A stretch of 64,000 nt of DNA from Bradyrhizobium sp. cir1 (GCF_014198245.1 NZ_JACIHE010000002.1:400275-464274), one strand, 5' to 3'. Positions 19,367-28,906 are shown, counted from the first letter of the stretch. Numbers and translations: made by a program. The notes: generated by a model from the letters alone, not told the origin.

Positions 19367-20710
19367 TTAACGCACGAGGCAGGGACGCTTGTCGTCAAAC
19401 GTCCAGCCCGGGATCAGGTCCTGCATGGCCATAGCGTCATCCCGGGCGCCGAGTCCATGCTTCTTGTAGAGCTCGTGTGCGGCCTCGATGGCGCCGCGGT
19501 CGATCTCGATGCCGAGGCCCGGCCTGTCAGGCACCGTGATCTTGCCGCCCTTGATCTGGAGCGGCTCTTTCGTCAGCGCCTGGCCGTCCTGCCAGATCCA
19601 GTGGGTGTCGATCGCGGTGACCTTGCCCGGGGCGGCGGCGCCGACATGGGTGAACATGGCGAGCGAAATGTCGAAATGATTGTTGGAGTGCGAGCCCCAG
19701 GTCAGGCCGTTGTCACGGCAGGTCTGGGCCACGCGCACCGAGCCTTGCATGGTCCAGAAATGGGGGTCGGCGAGCGGAATGTCCACCGCGCCCAGGCGCA
19801 GCGCATGGGAGAGCTGCCGCCAGTCGGTCGCAATCATGTTGGTCGCGGTCGGCAGCCCCGTGGCGCGGCGGAACTCGGCCATGATCTCGCGGCCGGAGAA
19901 GCCGGCCTCGGCGCCGCAGGGGTCCTCGGCATAGGCGAGGATGCCGTGCATGCCCTTGCAGAGGCCGATAGCCTCATCCAGCGACCAGGCGCCGTTGGGG
20001 TCCAGCGTGACGCGCGCGTTGGGGAAGCGCTTTGCGATCGCGGTGACGGCCTCGATCTCCTGCTCGCCGCGGAGCACGCCGCCCTTGAGCTTGAAATCGG
20101 CGAAGCCGTAATGGTCGTGGGTGGCTTCCGCGAGCCGCACCACGGTCTCGGGCGTCATCGCCTCCTGGTGGCGGAGATTGAACCATTCTGCCTTGCCGGT
20201 CTCGCCTGCGACATAGTCGAGCTTCGACTTGCGGCGGTCTCCGACGAAGAAGAGATAGCCGAGCGTCTCGACGCTGGTGTGCTGCTGGCCTTCGCCGAGC
20301 AGAGCGGCGACCGGCAGGTTGAGATGCTGGCCGAGCAGGTCGAGGAGGGCGGATTCGATCGCGGTGACTGCGTGGATCATCACCCGCAGGTCAAAGGTCT
20401 GCTTGCCGCGGCCCCCGGCGTCGCGGTCGGCAAAGGCGGTCCTGATATCGGCGAGGATGTTGTTCATCGCGCCGACGGTCTTGCCGATCACGAGATCGCG
20501 GGCGTCCTGGAGGGTCTGCCAGATCTTCTGCCCGCCCGGTACCTCGCCGACGCCGGTGTGGCCGGCATTGTCAGTGAGGATGACGATGTTGCGGGTGAAG
20601 AACGGCGCATGCGCGCCGCTCAAATTGAGGAGCATGCTGTCGCGGCCCGCGACCGGGATCACCTGCATCGCCGTGACGACCGGTGCGCCAGAAATCTCAG
20701 TCGCGGCCAT
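19367..20710 (-). CDS. gudD: Glucarate dehydratase (enolase superfamily)
   Basis: 447 residues, the length of E. coli GudD. Catalytic features are visible: FKLKGG with Lys about 205-207, the metal ligands DPNGAW, EDPCG and TNMIATD, and SHSNNH carrying the second-side His. It dehydrates D-glucarate (and L-idarate) to 5-dehydro-4-deoxy-D-glucarate with Mg2+. It lies 24 bp ahead of the semialdehyde dehydrogenase and 26 bp behind kdgD, with a GGGAGGAG ribosome site. Confidence 0.96.
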   Translation of the reverse strand: MAATEISGAPVVTAMQVIPVAGRDSMLLNLSGAHAPFFTRNIVILTDNAGHTGVGEVPGGQKIWQTLQDARDLVIGKTVGAMNNILADIRTAFADRDAGGRGKQTFDLRVMIHAVTAIESALLDLLGQHLNLPVAALLGEGQQHTSVETLGYLFFVGDRRKSKLDYVAGETGKAEWFNLRHQEAMTPETVVRLAEATHDHYGFADFKLKGGVLRGEQEIEAVTAIAKRFPNARVTLDPNGAWSLDEAIGLCKGMHGILAYAEDPCGAEAGFSGREIMAEFRRATGLPTATNMIATDWRQLSHALRLGAVDIPLADPHFWTMQGSVRVAQTCRDNGLTWGSHSNNHFDISLAMFTHVGAAAPGKVTAIDTHWIWQDGQALTKEPLQIKGGKITVPDRPGLGIEIDRGAIEAAHELYKKHGLGARDDAMAMQDLIPGWTFDDKRPCLVR

Positions 20711-20736
20711 CGCGCGCTCCTCCCTGTTTTCTGCCC

Positions 20737-21681
20737 TTATTCTGCAGCCTGTTGTGACGATCGTGCGGCAGGCAGCTTCTTCACCAGCGCGGTCAGTTCC
20801 GCGATCTCCTGCTCGGTGAGATCGGTCAGCGGCGGACGGACCGGGCCGGAATCGCGGCCGATCACCTTCATGCCGGCCTTGATGATCGAGACCGCATAAC
20901 CCTTCTTGCGGTTGCGGATCGCGATCAGCGGCAGGATGAAATCCTTCAGGCCGGCTTGGATCGCCACATGGTCGCGCTTGCGCACGGCGGCGTAGAAATT
21001 GGTGGCGAATTCCGGCACAAAGTTGAACACGGCCGAGGAATAGGTCGTCACGCCCATGTCGAGATAGGGCAGCGCGAAGGTCTCCGCGGTCGGCAGGCCG
21101 CCGACATAAGTGAGGCGATCGCCGAGCTTGGTGTAGACGCGGGTCATCAGCTCGATGTCGCCGATGCCGTCCTTGTAGCCGACGAGGTTCGGGCAGCGCT
21201 CGGCAAGACGCGCGAGCGTGTCGGGCTGGAGGATGGCGTTGTCGCGGTTGTAGACGATGACGCCGATCTTCACGGCGGCGCAGACCGCCTCGACATGGGC
21301 GGCAAGGCCTTCCTGCTCGGAATGGGTGAGGTAGGGCGGCAGCAGCAAGAGGCCGTCGGCGCCGGCCTTTTCCGCACCGATCGCGATCTCGCGGGCGATC
21401 GCGGTGCCGTAGCCGGTGCCGGCGAGCACGGGCACGCGGCCCTTGGTCTCGTCGACGGCGACCTTGACCACCTGCGGAACCTCGGTCGGGGTCAGCGAGA
21501 AGAACTCGCCGGTGCCGCCGGCGGCGAACAGACCTGCGACATCGTAGCCGCAGAGCCAGTCCATGTTGGCGCGGTAGGTCGCCTCGTCGAAGGAGTAGTC
21601 AGCCTTGAACGGCGTGACGGGGAAGGACAGGAGGCCCGATCCGATCTTCTGGGCCATTTCCTGCGGGGTCATCTTGCTCAT
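20737..21681 (-). CDS. kdgD: 5-dehydro-4-deoxyglucarate dehydratase
   Basis: 314 residues, DHDPS/NAL superfamily TIM barrel. It shows [10 protein letters not shown] (substrate carboxylate loop), Tyr144 in VIVYNRDN and the Schiff-base Lys170 in GYKDGIGD. It decarboxylates and dehydrates 5-dehydro-4-deoxyglucarate to 2-oxoglutarate semialdehyde. The start at 21681 is set by AAGGGAG 8 nt upstream; an in-frame ATG at 21720 lacks this. It is the hub that takes the product of both GudD and GarD. Confidence 0.95.
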   Translation of the reverse strand: MSKMTPQEMAQKIGSGLLSFPVTPFKADYSFDEATYRANMDWLCGYDVAGLFAAGGTGEFFSLTPTEVPQVVKVAVDETKGRVPVLAGTGYGTAIAREIAIGAEKAGADGLLLLPPYLTHSEQEGLAAHVEAVCAAVKIGVIVYNRDNAILQPDTLARLAERCPNLVGYKDGIGDIELMTRVYTKLGDRLTYVGGLPTAETFALPYLDMGVTTYSSAVFNFVPEFATNFYAAVRKRDHVAIQAGLKDFILPLIAIRNRKKGYAVSIIKAGMKVIGRDSGPVRPPLTDLTEQEIAELTALVKKLPAARSSQQAAE

Positions 21682-21811
21682 GGGCGCGGCTCCCTTATTC
21701 GCGTGTTGTGGAGGACGCAAGCAGAAGGCTGCGCGTCCATGCGCCGTGGTTTAGGAGACCGTTCGATGCGCGTCCAAGCCAAAGCCTATATCGACCAATG
21801 CGAATTCAGCA

Positions 21812-22717
21812 TCAATCTTCCATCGCGTCCGCGGAGGACAATTCACCGGCGATTTTGACCAGCGCCGACAGCAGCGGGTTCTCGTCCTCGCGGCGCCAGG
21901 CCATGAACAGCTCGACGGGGACGCGGGTGCGCAGCTTCAGCGGGCGCAGCCGCACGTCGGAGATCTTCAGGCTCGCGGCCGCGGCCGGCACGATGGCAAG
22001 GCCAAGGCCGGCGCGGACCATGGCGAGGATCGAGTGGATCTGGCTCAGATGCTGCACGTAGCGCGGCAGCACGTCGGCGCGGGTGAAGAGGGCCACCAGC
22101 AGATCGTGGAAGTAGCGGCTCTCATAGGGCGAATACATCACGAAAGGCTGGTCGTCGAAATCCTTGATGGTGATGCTGTCGGCATTGGCCAGCGGATGCT
22201 TCTTCGGGATCGCGGCGAGCAGGGGCTCGGCGACGACGCGGCGGCTGGTCAGCTCGGGCCGCGCGATCGGGGGACGGAGCAGGCCGGCGTCGATCTGGCC
22301 TGATGTCAGCGCCTCGAACTGGTCGCCCGACACCATCTCCTTCAGCGAGAAATCCACCTCCGGCAGCTTGGCGCGGCAGGCGGCGATGAGCTCGGGCAGG
22401 AAGCCGTAGGCGGCGGCCGCGGTGAAGCCGATCTTCAGCGAGCCGGTCTTGCCGAGCGCGATGCGGCGGGCGACCTGCGAGGCGCTTTCGGCAAGCTTGA
22501 GGATGCGCCGCGCCTCCGGCAGGAAGCTCCGCCCCGCGGGCGTCAGGCGCACCGAGCGGCTGGTGCGCTCCAGGAGCGGCGCGTCGATGATGTGCTCGAG
22601 CACCTGGATCTGCCGGGACAGCGGCGGCTGGGTCATGTTGAGCCGCGCGGCGGCGCGGCCGAAATGCAATTCCTCCGCTACCGTGACGAAACAGCGGAGC
22701 TGGTTGAGGTCGAACAT
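21812..22717 (-). CDS. LysR-family transcriptional regulator of the sugar-diacid operon
   Basis: 301 residues. The winged helix-turn-helix occupies about 1-60 (FDLNQLRCFVTVAEELHFGRAAARLNMT split across the motif, then PPLSRQIQ). A two-lobed effector-binding domain follows. It lies between the transporter and kdgD on the same strand, so it probably senses a glucarate-type acid or intermediate and controls these genes. ATG 22717 is preferred as the usual family N-terminus; a TTG/ATG-type start up to 22765 is possible. Autoregulation is likely but unseen. Confidence 0.9.
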   Translation of the reverse strand: MFDLNQLRCFVTVAEELHFGRAAARLNMTQPPLSRQIQVLEHIIDAPLLERTSRSVRLTPAGRSFLPEARRILKLAESASQVARRIALGKTGSLKIGFTAAAAYGFLPELIAACRAKLPEVDFSLKEMVSGDQFEALTSGQIDAGLLRPPIARPELTSRRVVAEPLLAAIPKKHPLANADSITIKDFDDQPFVMYSPYESRYFHDLLVALFTRADVLPRYVQHLSQIHSILAMVRAGLGLAIVPAAAASLKISDVRLRPLKLRTRVPVELFMAWRREDENPLLSALVKIAGELSSADAMED

Positions 22718-22785
22718 CGATACATGCCTTAGATGGATAAGGCGTTTCCCCGGCACTTCTAGCATCGATCATCCTCAAAACAAAG

Positions 22786-22809
22786 ACGGCGGCCGTGAAG
22801 CCGCCGTTG
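22786..22809 (-). terminator. Rho-independent terminator after the transporter gene
   Basis: The stem ACGGCGGC/GCCGCCGT has a short TGAA loop. On the minus strand it is followed by a T-rich GTCTTTGTTTTG. It lies between the transporter stop (22840) and the LysR start (22717), so the transporter may be partly insulated from the downstream genes. Confidence 0.7.
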
Positions 22810-22839
22810 AGTTGCCTGGTCAAGCTCCCATGGGAGCCC

Positions 22840-24192
22840 TCAGGAGGAACGTTTGAGCGTCACCCGCTCGATCTTGCCGACGATGACGAGATAGGCGAAG
22901 GCGGCCACCAGCGCGTTGAGCCCGACAAACACCAGCGCGCCGTTGAACGAGCCGGTCGCGGCCAGGATGTAGCCGATCACGATCGGGGTGGTGATCGAGG
23001 AGAGATTGCCGAAGGTGTTGAACAGGCCGCCGGAGACGCCGCCGGCTTCCTTCGGCGAGGTGTCGGAGACCACCGCCCAGCCGAGCGCGCCGATGCCCTT
23101 GCCGAAGAAGGCGAGCGCCATGAAGCCGACCACCAGCGCCTGTCCGTCGACGTAGTTGCACGCGATGATCGACATCGACAACAGCATGCCGCCGACGATC
23201 GGGATCTTGCGCGCCATGGTCAGCGAGCCGGTCCTGCGCAGGATCGCGTCCGAGATGATGCCGCCGAGCACGCCGCCGATGAAGCCGCACAAGGCGGGCA
23301 GCGTCGCGACGAAACCGGCTTGCAGGATCGACAGGCCGCGCTCCTTGACGAGGTAGACCGGAAACCAGGTCAGGAAGAAATAGGTCAGCGTGTTGATGCA
23401 GTACTGGCCGAGATAGACGCCGAGCATCATGCGGTTGGAGAGCAACTGGCGGATGTGGTCCCACCCCGAGCCGGACTCTTGCGCACGCCCGCGCAGCTGA
23501 TCGTCCTTGGGCGCGTCGAGATCGACCAGCGCGCCGCCTTCCTTGATGTAGTCGAACTCCGCCTCGTTGATCGAGGGATGCTCCTTGGGGCCGTAGATGG
23601 TCTTGATCCAGACCAGGCCCATGATGATTCCGAGCGCGCCCATCACGAAGAACACGTAGCGCCAGCCGTAGGCGTGGGCAATCCAGCCCATCAGCGGCGC
23701 GAAGATCACGGTGGCGAAATACTGCCCCGAATTGAAGAAGGCCGACGCGGTGCCGCGCTCGTTGCCCGGAAACCAGGCTGCGACGATGCGGGCATTGGCG
23801 GGAAAGGACGGTGCTTCGGCGACGCCGACAAGGAGGCGGAGCACGAACAGCACGACGATGGCGGCGCCGGCGCTGAGGAAGCCGACCCAGCCCTGCATCA
23901 GCGTGAACAGCGACCAGACGATGATGCTGAAGGCATAGACGAGGCGCGAGCCGTAGCGGTCGAGCAACCAGCCGCCCGGCACCTGCGCCACGACATAGGA
24001 CCAGCCGAAAGCCGAGAAGATCCAGCCCATGGCGACGGGATCGAGATGAAGCTCCTTGGAGAGCGCGGGACCGGCGATCGACAGCGTGGCGCGGTCGGCA
24101 TAGTTCACGGTGGTGACCAGGAACAACATGGTCACGATGAACAGCCTGACGCGAGACCTCCTCACGTCCGCTGCGGACACCACTGCGCTCAT
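22840..24192 (-). CDS. MFS transporter, anion:cation symporter type (glucarate/galactarate uptake)
   Basis: 450 residues with about 12 hydrophobic segments and a central charged loop near 215-255. The N-terminal RLFIVTMLFLVTTVNYADR and LLDRYGSR motifs are those of the ACS family (GudP, GarP, DgoT). Position upstream of kdgD-gudD-garD points to glucarate or galactarate uptake with protons. A very strong AAGGAGG lies 8 nt before the ATG. It is the first gene of the minus-strand group. Confidence 0.92.
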   Translation of the reverse strand: MSAVVSAADVRRSRVRLFIVTMLFLVTTVNYADRATLSIAGPALSKELHLDPVAMGWIFSAFGWSYVVAQVPGGWLLDRYGSRLVYAFSIIVWSLFTLMQGWVGFLSAGAAIVVLFVLRLLVGVAEAPSFPANARIVAAWFPGNERGTASAFFNSGQYFATVIFAPLMGWIAHAYGWRYVFFVMGALGIIMGLVWIKTIYGPKEHPSINEAEFDYIKEGGALVDLDAPKDDQLRGRAQESGSGWDHIRQLLSNRMMLGVYLGQYCINTLTYFFLTWFPVYLVKERGLSILQAGFVATLPALCGFIGGVLGGIISDAILRRTGSLTMARKIPIVGGMLLSMSIIACNYVDGQALVVGFMALAFFGKGIGALGWAVVSDTSPKEAGGVSGGLFNTFGNLSSITTPIVIGYILAATGSFNGALVFVGLNALVAAFAYLVIVGKIERVTLKRSS

Positions 24193-24375
24193 GATGCGCC
24201 TCCTTAGAACTCGAAATGTTTCCTCAAGGCGAGTCCTAGAGGCGCGTGCGGCAGGGTGTCCAAGTTCAAGGGAGTATCGATCGATGCCGTTTTTGGATTG
24301 ATGGAACGAAAGCTTGGGGGAACGATCGTGGAGAGAGTGAGAGTGCGCGAGCGAGGTCGCGCCACGCGCACCGCT

Positions 24376-24483
24376 GTCATTCCCCGCGAAGGCGGGGAAT
24401 CCAGTACGCCGCGGCTTCTCGGTTCAATCACTGCTGCTGCGGCGAACTGGGCGGATCGCCCGGTCAAGCCGGGCGATGACAGC
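24376..24483. repeat. Dispersed palindromic repeat, family A, copy 2
   Basis: It has the CCCCGCGAAGGCGGGG hairpin, the CCAGTACGCCGCGG arm and the GCCCGGTCAAGCCGGGC hairpin. It is nearly identical to the outer parts of copy 1, with a different centre. Confidence 0.85.
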
Positions 24484-24513
24484 GGTGGAGTAGATGGTTT
24501 GAACCACAAACTC

Positions 24514-24593
24514 GTCATTGCGAGCGCAGCGAAGCAATCCAGGCTTTTTCCGCGAAGGGATTCTGGATTGCTTCGCTGCGCTCGCAATGACGG
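24514..24593. repeat. Dispersed palindromic repeat, family B
   Basis: GTCATTGCGAGCGCAGCGAAGC pairs with its complement at the right end (GCTTCGCTGCGCTCGCAATGAC split over 24569-24593). The long near-perfect palindrome would fold into one hairpin. A partial copy is at the window start. Confidence 0.85.
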
Positions 24594-24608
24594 TGTGGCA
24601 GGCAGCGC

Positions 24609-24677
24609 GTAGCCCGCATGAGCGTAGCGATATGCGGGGACAGTGGTCCCGGATGTCGCTGCGCTCATCCGGGCTAC
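24609..24677. repeat. Dispersed palindromic repeat, family C
   Basis: GTAGCCCGCATGAGCG and CGCTCATCCGGGCTAC form imperfect arms around a short centre. It is the third palindrome of the 24.2-24.7 kb gap and lies directly beyond the stop of the SGNH hydrolase gene. Confidence 0.75.
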
Positions 24678-24690
24678 GATGTCGCGCGCG

Positions 24691-26643
24691 CTACTGCTGC
24701 GCGCTCGGCAGCAATTGCGGCAGAAACCCGCGCGTCACGTTGGGGGGCACGGCATCCAGCCCGAGCACGGCGCTCGCCGCCGGCAGTGCCGCATCCGCCA
24801 TCGCGGCGTGGCCTTCGGCGCTTGGATGCACGGCGCCGCCATAGACGGCGGACAGCACGCCCCAGGTCGCGTCGTGGATGTCGGTCGGCTGGCTCGCGGC
24901 CGGCAGGCCCTGCGGATAGGTCATCGCGGCGAAATAGCTGTCATTGGCGTCGCGGATCCAGCGCGCGCGCGGCAGGTAGGCGCGGTACTCCGAGGCGCCG
25001 CGGCCGCACAGCATCGGCTGGCTCGCTGCGCTCACGATATCGGGATTGAAGCTCTGGCCGTTCTCGGCAAAGCAGCTGCGGTCGAATTCGGGATCGTTGC
25101 CGGAATGGGCGCAAAAGCCGTGGTCGGCGAACGCGGCCTGGTGCGCATCGACGAAGGTCATGCGGTCGGATTCGGGATCGCGGCACAACGCACCGCGCGT
25201 GCAGGTGGCGAGCCCCTTCAGTTGCGGCAGAAATTCCGTGTCGACGAAGGTCGAGACGCGTGCGAGGCGCTGCGGATCGGCGTTGAAGGACGGATGAATG
25301 TCGAAGCCGGCGCGGCCGCCGCGGCAGGGCACGCCACCGTCGGCGAGCGCGGGATTGGCGTAGGACACGTAAACAACATGCGAGAGGTCGCCGCCGACCA
25401 GCGGCTTCAGCGCCTCGCGCAGCTTGACGAAGTTCTGCGGCAGCTCGCGTGCCAGCGCGTCGCGGGAATCGTCGACGCTCGCCATCACGCCGGAGCGGCG
25501 GAACAGCGCGCGCTCGGTCGCGGTGTCGACGATGACGTCGGCGACGAGGCCGGAGAAATAGACGTCGTTGGCGCCGACCGACAGCAGCACGAGATCGAGC
25601 GTGCGGTCCGGCTGGCGTTTCTTTGCCGCGCCGAGCGCTTCGCGCAGCTCGGCGACCTGCGCGTTGACGCTGGTGTTGCAGACGCCGGTCTTGCCGGGCG
25701 GGCATTCGCGGGCGCGCTGCGAGCCCAGGAGCCCGTCGCCGATGCCGGCGCCGGTGCAGGCGAGCGGCAGAAAGGTCACGGCGATGTGGGTGTAGCGCAC
25801 CGCGAGCGCCAGCGCGGTGCGGGCCTGGTAGCTGTACAGCGAGCGGTGGCAGGGCGCATTGAACCACAGCGCGCTGTAGTGCTGCCAGTTGGCGAGGGTG
25901 TCCGGCGCCTCGCAGGCGCGGCCGCCCTTGTAGCCGGCGCGGCTCGGCCGGTAGTACTGCGCACCGGCGGTGCCGAGATAGGAGCGGAAGCAGAACCCCT
26001 CATCCGACAGCGCCAGCGGCCGGTCCGGATTGCCTTCGCCCGAGGCGATGCTGTCCCCGAGGCCGGCGACGAACACGTCGCGCACCTGGATCTCGGTCTG
26101 GATGCGCTGGGTCGGGTCGGAGCCGGCGGAGACGTCGACGGTCGCAACCGTCTGCTTGCCGTAGCGGACGCGCAGATTGACCGGCTCGGCGCAGTCGAAG
26201 GTCGAGGTCTGCGGTCCGTCGCCGTCGTCGAACGACCAGGCACAGGTGGCCCCGACCGGCACTGCGCCAACGAGGCGTACCGTCACCGGGTGGTCGATCG
26301 GCGTGAGGTAGTTCTCTTTGACATTGTCGCGGGTGCAGGGCTGGTTGACCCGGCCCTGCAGGTCGATGCAGAGCCGGTTGACCATGTTGCGGGCCCAGCC
26401 TCGCCCCTCGCTCTGGAGCTCCAGCGACTGCTCGGCGGCTAGAATGCTGCGGTTACGTGCATTCTCGACATGGAGCAGGAAGTCGCGCTCCTCGCGGAAC
26501 AGGCGGAAGCGGTTGCGCACCTCCCAGGAAATCTGCATGGCGCCGGCATCCTGCGCCGCTGCGCGCGGAAGCGGCAAAGTAGTCAGAATTCCGGCAAGCA
26601 GCAGGAGGCTTGCGGAGAGGGTACGAAGGGATACAGGGATCAT
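24691..26643 (-). CDS. Exported SGNH/GDSL-type hydrolase with extra N-terminal domain
   Basis: 650 residues. Signal peptide about 1-30. Residues about 31-185 are a separate domain that includes SWSFDDGDG, like a PKD/immunoglobulin module. The hydrolase domain starts near residue 194 with GDSIASGEGN (nucleophile Ser) and holds LLSVGANDV (oxyanion Asn). It ends with HPSAEGHAAMAD, which carries the catalytic His. Several cysteines suggest disulfides in the periplasm. It probably acts on an ester in lipid or polysaccharide; the substrate is unknown. ATG 26643 starts the signal peptide. Confidence 0.85.
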   Translation of the reverse strand: MIPVSLRTLSASLLLLAGILTTLPLPRAAAQDAGAMQISWEVRNRFRLFREERDFLLHVENARNRSILAAEQSLELQSEGRGWARNMVNRLCIDLQGRVNQPCTRDNVKENYLTPIDHPVTVRLVGAVPVGATCAWSFDDGDGPQTSTFDCAEPVNLRVRYGKQTVATVDVSAGSDPTQRIQTEIQVRDVFVAGLGDSIASGEGNPDRPLALSDEGFCFRSYLGTAGAQYYRPSRAGYKGGRACEAPDTLANWQHYSALWFNAPCHRSLYSYQARTALALAVRYTHIAVTFLPLACTGAGIGDGLLGSQRARECPPGKTGVCNTSVNAQVAELREALGAAKKRQPDRTLDLVLLSVGANDVYFSGLVADVIVDTATERALFRRSGVMASVDDSRDALARELPQNFVKLREALKPLVGGDLSHVVYVSYANPALADGGVPCRGGRAGFDIHPSFNADPQRLARVSTFVDTEFLPQLKGLATCTRGALCRDPESDRMTFVDAHQAAFADHGFCAHSGNDPEFDRSCFAENGQSFNPDIVSAASQPMLCGRGASEYRAYLPRARWIRDANDSYFAAMTYPQGLPAASQPTDIHDATWGVLSAVYGGAVHPSAEGHAAMADAALPAASAVLGLDAVPPNVTRGFLPQLLPSAQQ

Positions 26644-26730
26644 GGCCCGCGTTTTCAACGGCAAAGTTGAGGCGGAAATAAGAGAGGATTGCCTCTCCGC
26701 GGGCAACCCCTCCGCCTCCAGATCCTAGCC

Positions 26731-27813
26731 TTACCGCTTATTGGCCTGCCGCAGCAGCCGTTCGCGCTCCATCGGCGTCACCTGCTTGGGCAGATTGGCC
26801 TGGGCGCAGGCCTCCGCCAGCCGCCGCCTCTCCTGCCAGGGCTCGACCACGTTCATCCAGAGCTCGCGCGTGCCCATGATGGAGATGGCGAGGCCAAACG
26901 GGATCACGAAATAGAGCAGGCGGAACACCAGCAGCGTCGCCAGGAGCTGCTCGCGGCCGAATTCGGGCAGCGCCAGCAGCATGGCGGCGTCGAACACGCC
27001 GATCGAGCCGGGCGCGTGGCTGGCAAAGCCGAGCAGCGTCGCCAGGATGAACACCACGGCGAGCGAGAGGAAGTCGATTGGCGGGGTGGCCGGCATCAGG
27101 AGGTACATCGCCGTGGCGCAGAAGCCGAGATCGACCACGCCGATCAGGATCTGCACCAGCGTCAGCGGCGCCGAGGGCAGCACCACCTTCCAGCCCTTCT
27201 GGCCGAGCTCGCGCCGCTTCTCGCCCATGCAGAGCCAGACCAGATAAGCGCCGATCGAGGCGAGGCCGCCCAAGGCGATCAGCCGGTTGAGCGACGAGGG
27301 GAGCTGATCCATCGAGGTCGCGGCATCCGGATGGACGGCCATGCCGATCGAGAGCACGAAGATGTTACCAAGCCAGAAGGTCAGGCCCGACAGGAAGCAG
27401 ATTTTCGCGACGTCGATCGCGTTCAGCCCGTAGTCCGAATAGATCCGGAAGCGGATCGCGCCGCCGGTGAATACCGTGGCGCCGATGTTGTGGCCGATCG
27501 AATAGGACGTGAAGCTGGACAGCGCTGCGATGCGGTAGGGAACGTGCTTCTTGCCGATCGTTCGCAGTGCAAAAAAGTCATAGAAGGTCAGCGTACAGAA
27601 CGCGAAGAAGACGCAGATCGCCGCCAGCCCGATGCTGCCACGGGGAATCTCGGTTAACGCGGTCAGGATGACGCCGGTATCGATGCCCTTGAGGGTCCGC
27701 ACCAGCGTTGTGATCGCGAAGGCGATGATGAAGACGCTCGCGGCAATTCCGAGCCGTCGCCAGCCGATCCATCTCTTGAAGCCGCGTTTCAGCGCGGGCA
27801 GCAGTCCGTGCAT
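26731..27813 (-). CDS. Lysylphosphatidylglycerol synthase TM-domain family membrane protein
   Basis: 360 residues with about eight hydrophobic segments. The pattern matches the UPF0104/MprF flippase-like domain, with FTSYSIGHNIGATVFTGGAI and GFASHAPGSIGVFDAAML as the two conserved repeats. There is no C-terminal aminoacyl transferase domain, so it is not a full MprF. It may move or protect a lipid in the inner membrane. ATG 27813 follows GGGAGGATG. The gap to the SGNH hydrolase is 87 bp on the same strand, so the two may share a transcript. Confidence 0.85.
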   Translation of the reverse strand: MHGLLPALKRGFKRWIGWRRLGIAASVFIIAFAITTLVRTLKGIDTGVILTALTEIPRGSIGLAAICVFFAFCTLTFYDFFALRTIGKKHVPYRIAALSSFTSYSIGHNIGATVFTGGAIRFRIYSDYGLNAIDVAKICFLSGLTFWLGNIFVLSIGMAVHPDAATSMDQLPSSLNRLIALGGLASIGAYLVWLCMGEKRRELGQKGWKVVLPSAPLTLVQILIGVVDLGFCATAMYLLMPATPPIDFLSLAVVFILATLLGFASHAPGSIGVFDAAMLLALPEFGREQLLATLLVFRLLYFVIPFGLAISIMGTRELWMNVVEPWQERRRLAEACAQANLPKQVTPMERERLLRQANKR

Positions 27814-28241
27814 TCATCCTCCCGGCGGGGGGCAAGACCGACCCGGCCGGGCAGTGGCCGGTCGGGCGCGGTCGTTGCCGAAGGCAAGTGTCGATCGCTA
27901 GATATGATCCAGCTCATTTAAGGCAAAAACGGTGACTTGTGCAGCCCTTGACAAGGATAGGTTCTGCGCCAGACCGCCTACTTTTGTCATATGCGGTTCA
28001 CATCCGGGCGCGCGTTAAGCATGTGAGTCGGCGGATAGGCCCGGATCGTACGTTCACATGCCGGCATGATTTCATATCGTGCTGTCGCCTGCATTGTTCC
28101 AGCTCAAGCGATGCAGGCTTTTATGGAACGTCGATCCCGGGCGCCCGTTAGCGGCTCATCAGCAACCGAACATGGCGGAATAAGCGGCTTTTCATGCAAG
28201 CCGCGGCCTCCGTGTTCCCGAAACGCAAGAGGATTGGAACG
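27814..28241. promoter_or_regulatory. Divergent intergenic region with EcfG promoter
   Basis: These 428 bp lie between the membrane protein and the YciE-type gene. No gene is seen. The right half contains the EcfG-type promoter described separately. The left half should carry the promoter for the minus-strand gene. Confidence 0.6.
28125..28149 (+). promoter_or_regulatory. EcfG-type general stress promoter
   Basis: GGAAC (28125-28129) and CGTT (28146-28149) are separated by 16 nt, matching the EcfG (PhyR-NepR) consensus of GGAAC-N16/17-CGTT. It lies about 93 bp before the YciE-type start. The downstream gene is of a class often under general stress control. Confidence 0.7.
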
Positions 28242-28748
28242 ATGGGACTGTTCACAAAGGACATCAAGACCATGAACGACCTGTTCGTGCACCAGCTCCG
28301 GGACATCTATTACGCCGAGCAGCAGCTCACCAAGGCGCTGCCGAAAATGGCCAGCAAGGCCACCGATCCGCAGCTGAAACAGGGCTTTTTGACGCACCTC
28401 GAAGAAACCAAGCAACATGTCACGCGGCTCGAGGAAGTGTTCAAGATGCACGGCGTCGCCGTGAAGGCGGTCGACTGCCCGGCGATCGACGGTATCATCG
28501 AGGAAGCCGATGAGACCGCCGGCGAAGTCGCCGACAAGGCGGTGCTCGACGCCGCGCTGATCAACGCGGCGCAGGCCGCCGAGCATTACGAGATCGTACG
28601 CTATGGCAGCCTGATCGCCTGGGCCAAGCAGCTCGGCCGCAACGACTGTGCCAGCGTGCTCGCCAAGACGCTGGAGGAAGAGAAGGCGACCGACAAGAAG
28701 CTGACGAAGCTTGCCGAGAGCAAGGTGAATTTGCGCGCGGCGAGCTGA
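28242..28748 (+). CDS. YciE/YciF-type ferritin-like protein (DUF892)
   Basis: 168 residues forming a four-helix bundle. Family marks are MNDLFVHQLRDIYYAEQQL, LEETKQHV (Glu/His metal ligands), AAEHYEIVRYG and LEEEKATDKKLT. Glu and His residues are spaced as for a di-iron site. The family is linked to stress survival; its chemistry is not settled. ATG 28242 is preferred since AGAGGA lies 9 nt upstream. An EcfG-type promoter precedes it. Confidence 0.93.
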   Translation: MGLFTKDIKTMNDLFVHQLRDIYYAEQQLTKALPKMASKATDPQLKQGFLTHLEETKQHVTRLEEVFKMHGVAVKAVDCPAIDGIIEEADETAGEVADKAVLDAALINAAQAAEHYEIVRYGSLIAWAKQLGRNDCASVLAKTLEEEKATDKKLTKLAESKVNLRAAS

Positions 28749-28765
28749 TGAAGGTGTAGCGAGAG

Positions 28766-28800
28766 AGCACCGTGCGGCGGTCCGGGCGGTGCTTCTGTTC
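28766..28800 (+). terminator. Possible terminator after the ferritin-like gene
   Basis: AGCACCG pairs with CGGTGCT around a GC-rich 14-nt loop, followed by TCTGTTCT. The position 18 bp past the stop is right, but the loop is long and the T-run is broken. Confidence 0.45.
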
Positions 28801-28805
28801 TAGCC

Positions 28806-28906
28806 GTCATGCCCCGCGAAGGCGGGGCATCCAGTACTCCGCGGCCTCTCCGTATCCCCGCGCCGCCGCGGCGTACTGGATCGCCCGCCTGCGCGGGCGA
28901 TGACAC
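28806..28906. repeat. Dispersed palindromic repeat, family A, copy 3
   Basis: This is the GCCCCGCGAAGGCGGGGC variant of the left hairpin, with CCAGTACTCCGCGG and TACTGGATCGCCCGC arms. Both hairpins carry compensating changes relative to copy 1, so the pairing is kept. Confidence 0.85.

Larger units (their letters stand above)
24193..24690. repeat. Repeat-rich intergenic region
   Basis: These 498 bp hold no gene. Three unrelated dispersed palindromes sit head to tail: family A at 24376, family B at 24514 and family C at 24609. The transporter promoter must lie in the left third. Confidence 0.7.

Noticed and set aside
18002..20899. 965-codon plus-strand open frame
   Set aside because: It lies antisense to the dehydrogenase and gudD, both with clear catalytic residues; the translation resembles no family.
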